Assembly: GCF_012489685.1 (NCBI RefSeq)
Contig: NC_080044.1
Span: 74,076,732-74,140,731 of the forward strand
Direction: 5' to 3'
Source of the DNA: Lotus japonicus
Lineage: Eukaryota; Streptophyta; Magnoliopsida; Fabales; Fabaceae
DNA length: 64,000 bases
The stretch's first letter is position 1; every line of letters starts with the position of its first letter. This document shows positions 47,231 through 58,554 of the stretch, in pieces. The notes beneath the pieces are model-generated. The model saw only the letters and a program-made list of their open reading frames with translations. It made no database searches and was not told where the DNA came from. Both the position numbers and the translations under genes were made by a program.

Positions 47231-49438
47231 GAGGTTAACTTGCTCAGTGAATGGAATGTTGTCTTGAAAAGTCTACTTCAACTCAATAAGGATTAGTTCC
47301 CATGGACTTCAGCAAATTTTCCATAGACATATGATAATTATACACACGAAACGTTAAATAGTTTGTCCCCATTAAAAATATCACAATTTCACACTCTTTT
47401 TTTTGTGGAAGATAGGTGTCTTCATTCAGAGGCAATCCTATTTGAATCGGAAACATTCATATCATGGTAGGGTTAACTCTCCTAATGGAAAGTTTTTCCA
47501 TTCACAAGACTCAAATCCGAAACGTTACTTATCAAACATGTACCACTTGAACCAACCATCCGTTGGTACCAACTCTTGTAGACCTACATACACACACAAA
47601 ATTGTAGTTCCAATACATCATCAATCTAAAATCAAATACACACAATTTCAGCAAAAAGTTGTATCACCGTGTACCAAACCCATAAACAAATATCATATTT
47701 TAAAGACCCCCCCCCCAAAAAAATATATCAACCAGAAAATATAATATGAAAGCCTACGGTAGTGAAAAGTGGAATTTTTTGAAGATTCACTTATTTTGCT
47801 CTCATATTATAAAAACAATTCTTTTATTTTACAAAAATGAAAGTGTACATTTTGGAAGAAAGCAAGGAATCATGCAGACACAAAAAATAAACTTGGATTG
47901 CAAATAAAAATGAAGAGTGTAGATCAGATATTTTTAAATGATAGGACACTAGTTTGCTTGGTGTCCTCGTTCAATTCTAATTAGGTCCACCCAATCCGTG
48001 TTTTAAGTGCTTGGGATGACTTTATTGCTAGATACATGAAGCCAAGCACCCAAGTACATTTTTGGTACCGACATTTCAAGTTGGAAAATGCTTCTCGCTT
48101 AGTTTTTAACCATAAGTCATGACATTTCATATTTAGACTAGGTGCAGGTTGGATAAATTCAGTCAAATCATTAGAGGATATTGATTGAAGAGGAATGGAG
48201 AAACTCCGGTGAAAAAGGGCGGTAAGATGATGGTTTTCACAGTGCTCTATTGTTTGTTGAGTTTGGGAAGAGTCCTGTAATGACACTTTAATGCCTAAGT
48301 CAGTGATTGTTGAAGGTTGAGATTCTAGATATGAAGTAGATAGTGCATACCTTATATGTTCTTCAAGCCTAGACTTTTGTAGAGCTTGAGAGTTGAGAGT
48401 TGAGAGTTGAGATTGCAATCATGAGTGCTTGATGCATTTTCGAGCTCAGTGTCTTGTTTTGGTTATTGGTCCATAGTTACTTGATGTGATGTGGTGATCA
48501 GAAGTAGGGTTTAGTCGGAAGCGATGCTTGATCGGTAAAAATATGATAGTTGATGGGTTGTTCGAATCGACCCCATAATAATAACACCCTATCTCTAACA
48601 TTCATCTACAAATGTGGTCGACGATACTCCAAAACGAAAAGAAAAAAGAAAAAGTACAAGTATATAAATTATGGGATAAATTCATTAAAAATATTGACAA
48701 AAAAAGAAAATCATTTAAAATTAAATGATAAAAATCAGAAAATATTTTAGTAGTGTGTAAAAAACGGTTACTACTATTTTTTAATAACCACATGGGGACA
48801 TGATAAAAAATGGTTAGATGACAATGACGTTATTAAGTTCTTAAAATATACTATATACTACTTTTAAAAGAATGAATATTGTAATGAATTTTCATTATCA
48901 ACTTTCATATTTAGAAGATATAGAATGATTTCTCATATTGGATACTTCTCTCTCGGGCGAAATTTAAAGAACATATTAAAATTTTAGAGTAATTTTAAAA
49001 CATTATATATATATATATTATTTATAAAAGTTCAGAATGCGAAGCTTATGGTAAGACATTGGTTTTTCTTTTTTCTCTCTTCTTCATTTATCTTACAATT
49101 TACATTAAATACTATGTAAGTGGAATGTGATACTTTTTATATATTCACATCATTTTTCTTTTCCACTCTATTTTCACACACTTTTTTTTATCTCTATCTT
49201 ATCACATCTCTCTTTTATCCCGTATCTATTCTTATTAATCACTTGGTGTGAGGTGAAATTTGGTATGAAGGTATTATTTTCCTTTCTAATTATGGCTATC
49301 ACTTTAATTCGGTTATTCAAAATAATACTTGCAACCTTTTCCGAGGGTGTCATAAAGTAATGATTAAGTTGTCATAACTGTGATTTACTACTAGTCTTTA
49401 ATCATGATTAGCGTGACAAGCTAATCGATAAATTAAAC
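47231..49438. other. Intergenic DNA, no gene recognised
   Basis: AT-rich sequence. A minus-strand frame of 145 codons (48418-47981, listed separately) is the only long open stretch. A run of C followed by A sits at 47707-47722. The stretch 49110-49260 is pyrimidine-rich and vaguely like the MITE family at 5527, but too diverged to call. Confidence 0.4.
47981..48418 (-). CDS. Hypothetical open frame, 145 codons
   Basis: An open frame on the minus strand ending LKTRIGWT. I do not recognise any domain. The peptide is rich in Ser, Gln and Leu at its start (QSQLSTLNSQALQKSRLEEH) and has no membrane segment or metal motif. The track-style start may not be the true one. The surroundings are transposon debris, so it may be a fragment of an element or chance. 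Codon use gives no strong signal. Confidence 0.2.
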   Translation of the reverse strand: MQSQLSTLNSQALQKSRLEEHIRYALSTSYLESQPSTITDLGIKVSLQDSSQTQQTIEHCENHHLTALFHRSFSIPLQSISSNDLTEFIQPAPSLNMKCHDLWLKTKREAFSNLKCRYQKCTWVLGFMYLAIKSSQALKTRIGWT

Positions 49439-50020
49439 GACTTTTTTACTTGGTTGGTGTAATTTTTAAAAAATTTTACCAAACTAGTGCAACTTTTGAT
49501 TTAATTACACAATTGGTGTAAATCGCCACCTCTTTATTTTTTAATTTTTTTTTGATAAAATCGCCACTTGCAGTGGCGACACCATAATTTTTTTTTGACT
49601 CTGCTCGTTAGTGACGGACAAAATTCCGTCGCTAATAATTTTGCGATGGAAATATCTACACTCTAATATTGTTTGTCATTATTCACTAGGATTTTGTGAC
49701 GAATAACTTCATCGCAAACAAAATTGCGTCGCTAAACAGTTTGCGACGGATGTATTCTCTCTTTACCTTCCATCACTAATACCTTTCATATTATATAATA
49801 CGCTAGGATTTTGTGACGAATTTCTTCCGTCACTAAAAATGAAAGTCAAAAAAAAAAAATTTGGGTGTCGCCACTGCCAGTGGCGATTTCTATAGAAAAA
49901 AAGAAAAAAAAAAGATATCACCATTGAAAGTGGCGATTTACACTAATTGTGTAATTAAATCAAAAGTTGCACTAATTTGGTAATTTTGTTTTCAGATTAC
50001 ACTAACCGAGTAAAAAAGTC
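49439..50020. mobile_element. Non-autonomous Mutator-like element (582 bp)
   Basis: Terminal inverted repeats of about 100 bp begin GACTTTTTTACT(T/C)GGTT and continue through 'AGTGCAACTTTTGATTTAAT' and 'GTGTAAATCGCCAC'. The 9-bp flank AAATTAAAC is exact on both sides (49430-49438 and 50021-50029). The middle contains repeated GTGACGAAT/TTCCGTCGCTAA motifs in both orientations. No coding capacity. Confidence 0.9.
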
Positions 50021-50029
50021 AAATTAAAC

Positions 50030-52620
50030 TTGTACAAAACAAAGGGCACTTTCAAGTAGATCTTGGTGATCCTACGGATAGAAAATGAAGGACATGAGTG
50101 GATGAATTCCAATTCCAACAATTGGGTGAAGAAAAAAAGGTAGGTCCCACAAGGAAAAAGAGCTCCTTGATAGACTTGACAGCACCTTTACTATGGTCGG
50201 TCTTAATTTCGTACGCGCAATAAACTTCACACGAATCACACGCGTTTTCCCTCTTCATTTTAAGAGTGAGGAATGATATATTCACATTTAGTTTTCTTAT
50301 ACATTTCATTGGTACTTATTCCTCTTCATATTTCTTTTTGCATTTCTTATCACATCACATATTATATCACTTATTCGGCGTTCTATGAGCGCACCGAACA
50401 CTTTGGTACTTTGATATTGATTGCCACATTGTCTAGGAAAATTTTGTTTGGGACCTTATGCATTTGCTTCTTGTATCATGTTCAGAGCTGACGATATATA
50501 TACCAAAACTTTGTTGCCTCAACTTATCATCAGAACATCTCCAAGCTGTCTCTGGTGGATATATATTTTCCACCCTCTAGCTCGCGGAGGTATAGCAGAT
50601 ATAGGAAATGATGTTTAGTTGTTGCTACTTGCTAGTAGTTAGTAGTATTAATTAGTCATGTGGCTATAACAATGTTTAGTTGTTGTTTGTAGTTATAGTT
50701 AGTGCACGTGGAGTTTGTTTAGTTAGTTGGGATAGTCATCATATGCATAAGTGACATATGGAAATAGTGGAATATTAGAGACATAAATATTAAATACCAT
50801 AGATCCTATTTGAGCAAGTATAGATATATGCATACTTCTAATCAGATCTCTTTGAGATAAGATGGAATTTGCGGCGTTAATTCACGATTATTTTTAAAAT
50901 TTATAAGAGAAGAGCAATACGGCACAAAGGAAAAGGAGGTAAAATCCTAAAAGAATATTAAGGGGGTCCATATCTTAATCATGATGGATGAAAGTAATTT
51001 GAATATGACTAATCATGATCAATGACTAAAAAAAAGGTCGATTGAGAGGGTCACTAATCACAATTATTGCTAATCAAAAGGGTTGATCCATAAGTGTCTC
51101 TTTTCAAAAATAGACCAAATTAAACACACAGAATGGAACATGTTAATATATCAAATGTTTCTGTTTCAAACCATCTTTGTTTATCATGTTTTGCAGAAGG
51201 TATAAATTGTCAGCAAGGGGTCACGGCAAATAGTGTATAAGTGTACCACCTATTTGATAGTGTGTATCATGTATGGTAGAATGCACCACTTTCTTTCTTA
51301 ACCAAGAAGCCACACCTTACAATTGGTAGATGATTGAACTCCTTAAACATTTAGTTGAGAGTTCAATCTTTAAACGATGTATATGAAAAATGATTTTTGG
51401 AAGATGTCTACCTAAGGTAATGTTAAAAACTTAAAGATATTAGTCTCACAACTGACTGTTATTTGTGAAACATTCGAGTCACATTAAATATTTCAATATA
51501 TAAAAAAGAATATCTCATATATATGTTGGCCTGTTAGGTGATTACACCAGACTTTCTAATCATTTGTATATGATCTAGTTTAGTGAAATGGACCTCCAAC
51601 ACTAAACATTCCGTCTTTCATGTCAAATCTCTAATCACTTTCATTTAATTATATTAATAATTTAATTTGGCTATGCTCTAATCAAGCTCACACTCCCTGT
51701 TTTTTGTCTCTGTTTTACAAAGATACACAAGTGTCAACATTGCATTGGATCAAACATGTCTGTCTACATGAGCATGCAGCAATTAAGTCCAGTTGTTCAG
51801 TGATGTGTTCCCTTAACACAGTCAAAGAAGTAGTGCGGAAAATTTTGAAGCACCTAGACTCAGAGTCTCAGATGTTTCAGCTTTGGGTTGCATATAAATT
51901 ATTCATGTGTCACAGTGAAAGGGGAAAAGATACTCTTCTAAGATTGGATGACCATCGGCATTTTTTCTCTGATTGATTATTGCTTTTGAATTTAAAACAA
52001 TTGGAGTATCTATTAAGATAGATACTTAATTGATTAAAGATACATTGGAAAGCTTCTTCGAATATGTGAAAGCCTATGCGGAAATCCATCTATTAGGAAT
52101 GGGTAAGATAGATACTTAATTGATTAAAGATACATTGGAAAGCTTCTTCGAATATGTGAAAGCCTATGCGGAAATCCATCTATTAGGAATGGGTTCCACT
52201 TCTAGATTTAATTAGGATCGTTTTGTTTTGGCCTTTGAAAGGAAAAATGTGCTCGCTAGGTCCCAATCATCTCTTTGCTGGATTATAAAAATGTGTGTTT
52301 ATGGATACTTACACAAACAAACCCTTTAAACATTGACGCCGATACTTGAATTACGATAAAAAGGGTGAGATCTGGAGATGTGGCCGACAAACTAAGAGAA
52401 CAGTGGTGCAAGTTTCGGATGAAGGATTGTGAACTATGTGAATAATTACTTACAAAATAGTGATAATAATATTAACATTTGCTGTCAAAAAAAGATAATA
52501 ATATTAACATTTAAATTTTATAAAAAAATATTAATATAAATATATGAGTGCTGACTTCACAATATGTATGTTTTTTATGGGTACACATTATTTCAAATAT
52601 CACACATTAGTCTTACTTAA
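50030..52620. other. Intergenic DNA, no gene recognised
   Basis: No convincing gene. An open frame at 51704-51976 (90 codons) has no recognised domain and is probably chance. An exact tandem duplication lies at 52015-52194. Around 50270-50400 a pyrimidine-rich stretch starting AATGATATATTCACA resembles the MITE family at 5527/35346, but is strongly diverged. Confidence 0.45.
52015..52194. repeat. Exact 90-bp tandem duplication
   Basis: Copy 1 is 52015-52104 and copy 2 is 52105-52194. Both begin AAGATAGATACTTAATTGAT and end TATTAGGAATGGGT, with no difference I could see. It is recent. Not associated with a recognised element. Confidence 0.93.
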
Positions 52621-52635
52621 GGTACCACAATAATC

Positions 52636-54300
52636 CCGGAAGGTGTGTGTGACTCAATGGCTACTCAAATGGCTAACTTTTGGTGGGGTCAAAAACAAGC
52701 TGAGAAAAAGCTTCATTGGATGAGCTGGTCCAAGTTATGTTTGCCTAAGTCTTGTGGAGGATTGGGGTTTCGAGATTTCAGAAGTTTTAATCAAGCTCTC
52801 TTAGCCAAACAAGTGTGGCGGCTAGTGCATAGTGAGGATTCACTCTTATACAGGTGCCTTAAGGCAAGATACTTCCCCAGGTCCTCAATCCTCCAAGCTT
52901 CTATTGGCTATAGGCCTAGTTTCTCCTGGAGAAGTATTTGTGCTGCCAAAGATGTGATTAAAGAGGGCTCTATATGGAAGATTGGTAATGGACAATCAGT
53001 TTCCATTTGGGGTGACCCGTGGCTTCCTGGCCCAGGCAGTGGCAAAGTGCTTAGCTCTGTCAAAGAGCTCCCTTCAATAGCCAAAGTACAAGACCTTATA
53101 GATAGTGTGCAAAGAAGATGGAAAACAGAGTTAGTGGACCTGATCTTTCACCCAAATGAGGCTATAAAAATAAAAGGAATACCTTTAGCTTGGTCAGAGA
53201 GGAATGACTTGTTGATCTGGAAACATAATGTTAGTGGCCAGTACTCAGTCAAGACAGCTTACTCAATGCTCATTCAAAAGAAGATTGCTGATGTGGCCTC
53301 CTCTTCTGTATCCAGGAATGACTGCAATTTTATATGGCGCTTAAAAATCCCTAAAAAAGTGCAGCATTTTATATATAGGCTACTGAACAGATCAATTCCA
53401 TGCCAGCAAAATATGAGGAAAAGAGGCATCAATGTTGACCCTTTCTGCCCACTCTGTGGGGAATTTGTAGAGGAATCCCCTGCTCATCTTTTTCTGAAAT
53501 GTAGCTGGGCTCGACAGGTTTGGTTCTTTTCAAGTCTAGCTATAAGGACTGGAGAGATCAGTATTGATTTAGACAAATGGTTGCTGCAAGTGAATGAAGA
53601 GATGCCTATGGATATAATGGAGCAGGTTGCTATGATTTGCTGGAGCATTTGGAAATCAAGAATGATAGCCTCTTCAACAAAGCAGTCCCTGATTCAAAAA
53701 GAGCAGTAGAATTAGCCAGTAATATGAGGTCAGAATGGTTGAGCCACCAGTCACATAATAGCATTGCCACCTCAAGGAATTCTGATCCTACATGGAAAAC
53801 TCCTCCTGCAGGTTTCATGAAACTCAATTTTGATGCAGGATGGGCTGGAGAACAGGGCACAGGTTTTGGACTAGTAGTTAGAGATGATAAAGGAGAGTTC
53901 CAAGTAGCTGCAACTCACTACGAGGAATACAGGATGGATCCTTTACTGGCAGAAGCTGTTAGCTTCAGATGGGCTCTGAATATGGCAGTTAGCTGGGAAT
54001 TAGACCACTTGAATTTCTCTTCAGATTGCCAGCAGCTGGTAAAGGCTTTTCAAAGTCCCAATGACTTTCCCTCTTTGAAGCACATTCTCTTAGATTGCCA
54101 GCAACTAGTTGATAGTCTTAACAATTTCTCTTTACTGTTTGAATATAGACAGACTAATAGAGTAGCTCATGCCTTAGCTGCTGAGAGCTTTTTGTATCAA
54201 GACTGTGTATGGTGGGGCGATCCGCCTCTGGATATCCTATTACACCTGGCAGCAGACTTTTCTAATTAATCAAAGTAGTATGTTGTTATAAAAAAAAAAA
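52636..54300 (+). mobile_element. 5'-truncated L1-type LINE insertion
   Basis: Flanked by the exact duplication GGTACCACAATAATC (52621-52635 and 54301-54315), with a poly(A) tail directly before the right copy. This is a target-primed insertion. It keeps only the 3' part of ORF2. The first frame (to 53709) includes the post-RT segment (GVCDSMATQMANFWWG, LPKSCGGLGFRDF) and the zinc-knuckle-like block FCPLCGE ... SPAHLFLKCSWARQVW. A frame change at about 53660, consistent with loss of one base, separates it from an RNase H domain ending at 54269 (LNFDAGWAG, LLAEAVSFRWAL, FSSDCQQLV, RVAHALAAE). The endonuclease and catalytic RT are missing, so it is dead on arrival. Confidence 0.93.
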
Positions 54301-54315
54301 GGTACCACAATAATC

Positions 54316-55073
54316 ACATTTTAAAAACAGGCTACACTTATTGGTGCAAATATTCAGGAGGAGTTAAGTACATTTATCACTTGCTGTCAAAAAAAAGTAC
54401 ATTTATCACTTTATATTAATAATACATGTAAATCAAATTTTAAATATTTTTTTAATTTTTAATTTTTTTTTTTTTTGGTTTTAAAATGTTTTATGTAGAA
54501 GAAGGAGAAGGAAATTGGTGGGTTGACATTGTCTATACATATGGGCCTAATCAATTTGGGCCTTGTGGCCAACCTCACAACATGCCTCAAACTCGATGTG
54601 AGCCAAGGTGATACCTTCGTCTCGTGTTCTATATTAAATTCGTTTCAGTCTCTCAGATCTCTAATCTGTTTTCAAATTTCTCATTTTATTTCAATTTCAA
54701 TTTCTTAGGTGAAGCACTCAACAGAGCCTCACAATCCAAGTGTAAGTCCCATTTTCACAAAATTATTCAATTACCTTTTATTAATTCACATTACAAGATT
54801 CAACATTTTGTTTATCATAAGTTTTTAAGTTCTGGAACATCATCATTTTTTGTTCACAATTAAGGTTAGTTAATTTGCTTGTTTAAGTGACACTGAGACC
54901 CATTTGGATAATGCTTTATTTATAACCATACTGTGGTAGAATTACTGTGAAAAAAAAGAAGTTTACAACAATGGTAAATGAAAAATATATACTAGCCTAG
55001 AAGGTGTTTGTGAAATTGCCTGAATGAATAATTATTCTAATCTATGCTGTATATTCAGTGAACAAGGGGGGTT
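54316..55073 (+). promoter_or_regulatory. Promoter and spliced leader of the mL59/mL64-like gene
   Basis: A CT-rich leader-like stretch (TCTCAGATCTCTAATCTG, about 54640-54740) is followed by a donor AAGT|GTAAGT at 54741/54742 and an acceptor TATTCAG at 55058, suggesting one leader intron (54742-55058). The ATG at 55074 lies 16 nt into the second exon. The transcript start is not determined. Confidence 0.5.
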
Positions 55074-55466
55074 ATGGCAGGCAAAGCTGCTGGTTCAGCA
55101 GTAAAGGCAGTTGCTGAGTATCAATATCCTTGGCGCGAGAAGTTAGCCAAGTATAAGGATGAATTGGCCAAGGGTGTGTGGGGATACTGGGAGTTGGGGG
55201 CATGGAAGCCACTCAGCATCAGTGCTCGGCGTCGAGCCCAGCTTCGAAAGGAAGTCCTTCTTGCTGGGGAGGATTGGCCGTATGACCCTGAAAGGAAGGA
55301 GATGAAGACCAAGAGGAAAGGGCATAAGTGTGATAGGATAGCAGCTGAGAAAAGGGCAAACACTGCGAGGTTAATGGAGAAGATGCCGGAAATGTTGCTG
55401 GAGCACAAGAAGAGGAAGTGGCTGAAGAAGATGAAGGAAGAAGACAAAGAAAAAGGCAAGTTTTGA
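55074..55466 (+). CDS. mL59/mL64-like mitochondrial ribosomal protein
   Basis: A single coding exon of 130 residues. It begins MAGKAAGSAVKAVAEYQYPW. The central part, WGYWELGAWKPLSISARRRA then LRKEVLLAGEDWPYDPE, recalls mL59-type large mitoribosomal proteins. The C-terminal half (KGHKCDRIAAEKRA, ARLMEKMPEMLLEHKKRK) recalls the mL64/CRIF1 helix with its conserved (M/L)xKMPxM. It ends in a highly charged Lys/Glu tail. The protein is very basic, as expected for rRNA binding. The joint mL59/64 identity is from family resemblance recalled without a search. No clear cleavable presequence is visible. ATG context and the leader splice acceptor just upstream support this start. Confidence 0.68.
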   Translation: MAGKAAGSAVKAVAEYQYPWREKLAKYKDELAKGVWGYWELGAWKPLSISARRRAQLRKEVLLAGEDWPYDPERKEMKTKRKGHKCDRIAAEKRANTARLMEKMPEMLLEHKKRKWLKKMKEEDKEKGKF

Positions 55467-58400
55467 TTTTGCTCCTTCAGAATGAGTTTCAAAGGGTTAG
55501 CCACAAACTCTTAACCATGAAAAGTGGATTTACTTATGCAATGTTACATTACACCTGTTTTTTTGCTTGTGGTAGGGAATGTTTGGGCTTAATAATGATT
55601 TACTATTTCAAGAGTATGGTCATGTGATTATCCATAGGAGTGGGGATTTACTTCTATGGAAGTTACTGTTATATAGTTTTTCTTTTGAATCTCCTAGTTG
55701 AATGCATGTTAGAACTTGTAATTGCTGGTTTCAATATTATTGTCACTTGTAGCAATTATCATTGGTGAAGTGATTGCTTTAAGATTAGTGCACTAGTGAC
55801 ATTTGGAGGCACTTGTAATCTCCTTGGCAGTACTTGAAAAATTTCACCCATTTTAAAAGAGAAAACATTGTCTCATTTTCCGATTATGACAAAGACTTCA
55901 TATGTTCAGGGTCGATTGAAAGAATCTACTAATGGTAAGAAGGGACGAATTAATCCTTAACTAATTTCTTATAAGATTGAGTGTCCACTAAGGATTTTTG
56001 TTATTTGATGTTAAGTGTCATGTTCAACATGAATTTGGATTCCTTGTACTTAGAGAATTCCAAAATAACAGCAGTCAAGGAATCTAAGCTGTTTGTTCAA
56101 GATCTAGATCTGATCACTCAAATGTTAAGCTTATATCTTTGATTTTGGTGAAATATGAGCTGACTGATTCATCAATTGAACAGTTCAGATTTCATGATTG
56201 CATGGAGGTAAGATTTCTCTGACTGCAGTGAACCTGAATCTGTAAAACAAATAAACCGTTCATTGATGTGATAGTATGTCATTACCAATTTTTGTTGCTT
56301 TTTATCTCTTAATATTAGATTATTCAAGGGTTTCATCTGGAGTTTGTAAGAGGAAAACTGTGGTTGTCTCCATTAATTTCTTGTATAAGGGGTAGCCTAC
56401 ATCATCTTTGTCACTGATCATGAAATCAAGATTATTCTAATTAAAATGAATGGCGATTTTGTTGATGTCATTGATCATTAATGAGCGACTTGAGGGACGT
56501 ATATTGTGCCACATTTTGAAGGTTCTGCCCCTAACATTTTTAATTAAATATAAGATTTTTCTTATAATTGTTTAACTCTAACAAACGCCCACTAAGTTCC
56601 AAATGAACCAAACACGTCGTATGTTTGTGCTCTTATTAAAGACTATGTTTGTCTTAATCTAAATCCATTTATCGCGGTCAACTAACCTTAAAATACCCGA
56701 TTTCGTGAATCATGACATGATCTCGTACCTAACATATCGTAGGTTTGAACTCCCTCTCATTGAAGTGAAATAAATGTAAGTCTTTTTTGTAAATGCTTTT
56801 GAGCTTGAAAGCTTTTCCTCCTATGGACTTTGCATCATCCCCTCACCCTAAAGTTTTACTCATTGAAAAAGAAAACAGCCAACTAGAAATTGATGAAGAA
56901 AATCCAGCTAATGTCTTTCTTTTATTTGAAGCAATGTTCTTGGATACCACGAATCGTTGGCCGGCAAAATGGTCACTCATGAGATCAAGGTTCCCTATTT
57001 TTTTTTTCATCGATAAGATCATAGTTCATTTATTTATTTAAGTATTTGTTTGTTTAAGGGTATTGTTCCTTTAATTAAGAGAGTTATGGCTTACTGTCCC
57101 GATACACGGTAAAAGCAAACCTGCGGTGAAGCAAAGCATATGTGTAAAAAAGAGTTTAAAAAAAGGCATATGTGTTAAAAAGGATGGAAGCAAGCAAAAA
57201 GCATTTTACGAAAAAGATAAAACATCAATGCCAAATTACGATATAAACGATTTCAATATATAATGAGAAGCACCATCGTATCCTTTATCATGCGGTCTTG
57301 ATTAATTTTTAGATTTATTTATACGAGGAAATTATCATTAAGGACATTACTATTTTATCTATGGAGATAAATAAAAAAAATTACATATGAATTTAATTTT
57401 ATATGTACCGATAGTGTAATTTTTTTTTTACACATGGATCCAATCATACATTTCATTTTTAAATTATTTAATTCAAATTTAATTATGATATGACATTGAA
57501 TTGGATAACTGTATATTTTTTTTTCACATTATTAGTGTATAATAAATTAAATTCTTTAGTTATCTATCGATTGAAAAATATTTTTATGATAAAAAAGCTT
57601 TACAATGGGAAGGAGGCTTTCATATCTCCATTTCTTATGTATTAAGTTGCTCTGGTAATTTTTCCTGGTGTGGTGAAAGGCTAAAAGTCTTTCCAAAAGT
57701 GCAGCTTCATCTTATGACCAATATTATTTTTCAACGAATGAAAGATATGGAATAAATTTTTTTTAGTGTGTTAAATTGCTTTCACAATTCCGACCTGGTT
57801 GTAGTGAATGCCAAATAGTGTAGCTCCTAAGAATCGAATACTCAATCTACGGGTTCAAATAACTACTTTTTACCACTGCGACCGACATCCGCTAGATATA
57901 TATAATAATTTTCGACTTGAAGGACTTTATAAGTTGTGGTATGATGCTTTGATAATTTTTTGTAAGAAGGTGTAAAATGATAATCTGATTTATTTATTTA
58001 TGTTTTAAAAAACTAAATATTTTAGAGCTTTAAATAAAATAAACAAATATGAGAAACTTCAATTAAATAGATCTATTAAAACAAACTCCCATTTTTCCTC
58101 CATCTGTAATTTTTAAAATTCTGGTTCCCAACTTATAGTCTTCGTTTTCATTTTCAAGTGCATCTTGCAGTGCTACATTACATTTCACCCTCATTGCATC
58201 AATCTCAGAGTTCTGCATTAGGGTTCAAACTGGAGATCCACTTTTCTTCATTGCACTGCCCAAAGCTTCAAGCTTTAAGGCTTCCACGCCTCCAATCGAA
58301 ATGGGTTTCTCCCCAATTTGTTGACGCCTTCTCACATTGGTCAAATTCCGAAACTCGATCTCTTCATTCTCATTGAGGTTCGATTCTTCATATTCTCACC

Positions 58401-58554
58401 AAAATGCGTAACCGTGTTTGTTTTTGCTGAGAAGTTAGGATTTTTCTTCTTATTTCTAAACATGGTCTTGTATGGATAGTGTGTGGGATTGAGAAATTTG
58501 TGGGTTTTCTTTGTACATTGTGTTTGTAGTTTTGGTTGGACTGTGTTTTTGAAG
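55467..58554. other. Intergenic DNA and galactosyltransferase leader
   Basis: No gene or complete element recognised. The first 200-300 bases are probably the 3' end of the mL59/64-like transcript. From about 58080 the sequence becomes less AT-rich and CT-containing (CCTCATTGCATCAATCTC), consistent with the 5' leader of the galactosyltransferase, perhaps with an intron between about 58372 and 58550. Confidence 0.45.

Noticed and set aside
51704..51976. 90-codon open frame
   Set aside because: No recognised domain, no splice partners and no composition change relative to intergenic DNA.
55121..55504. 127-codon frame opposite the mL59/64-like gene
   Set aside because: Antisense shadow of a Lys/Glu-rich coding exon.
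58483..58554. In-frame N-terminal extension of the galactosyltransferase
   Set aside because: The extension begins at GTG, not ATG. The ATG at 58555 gives the expected short cytosolic tail before the signal anchor.
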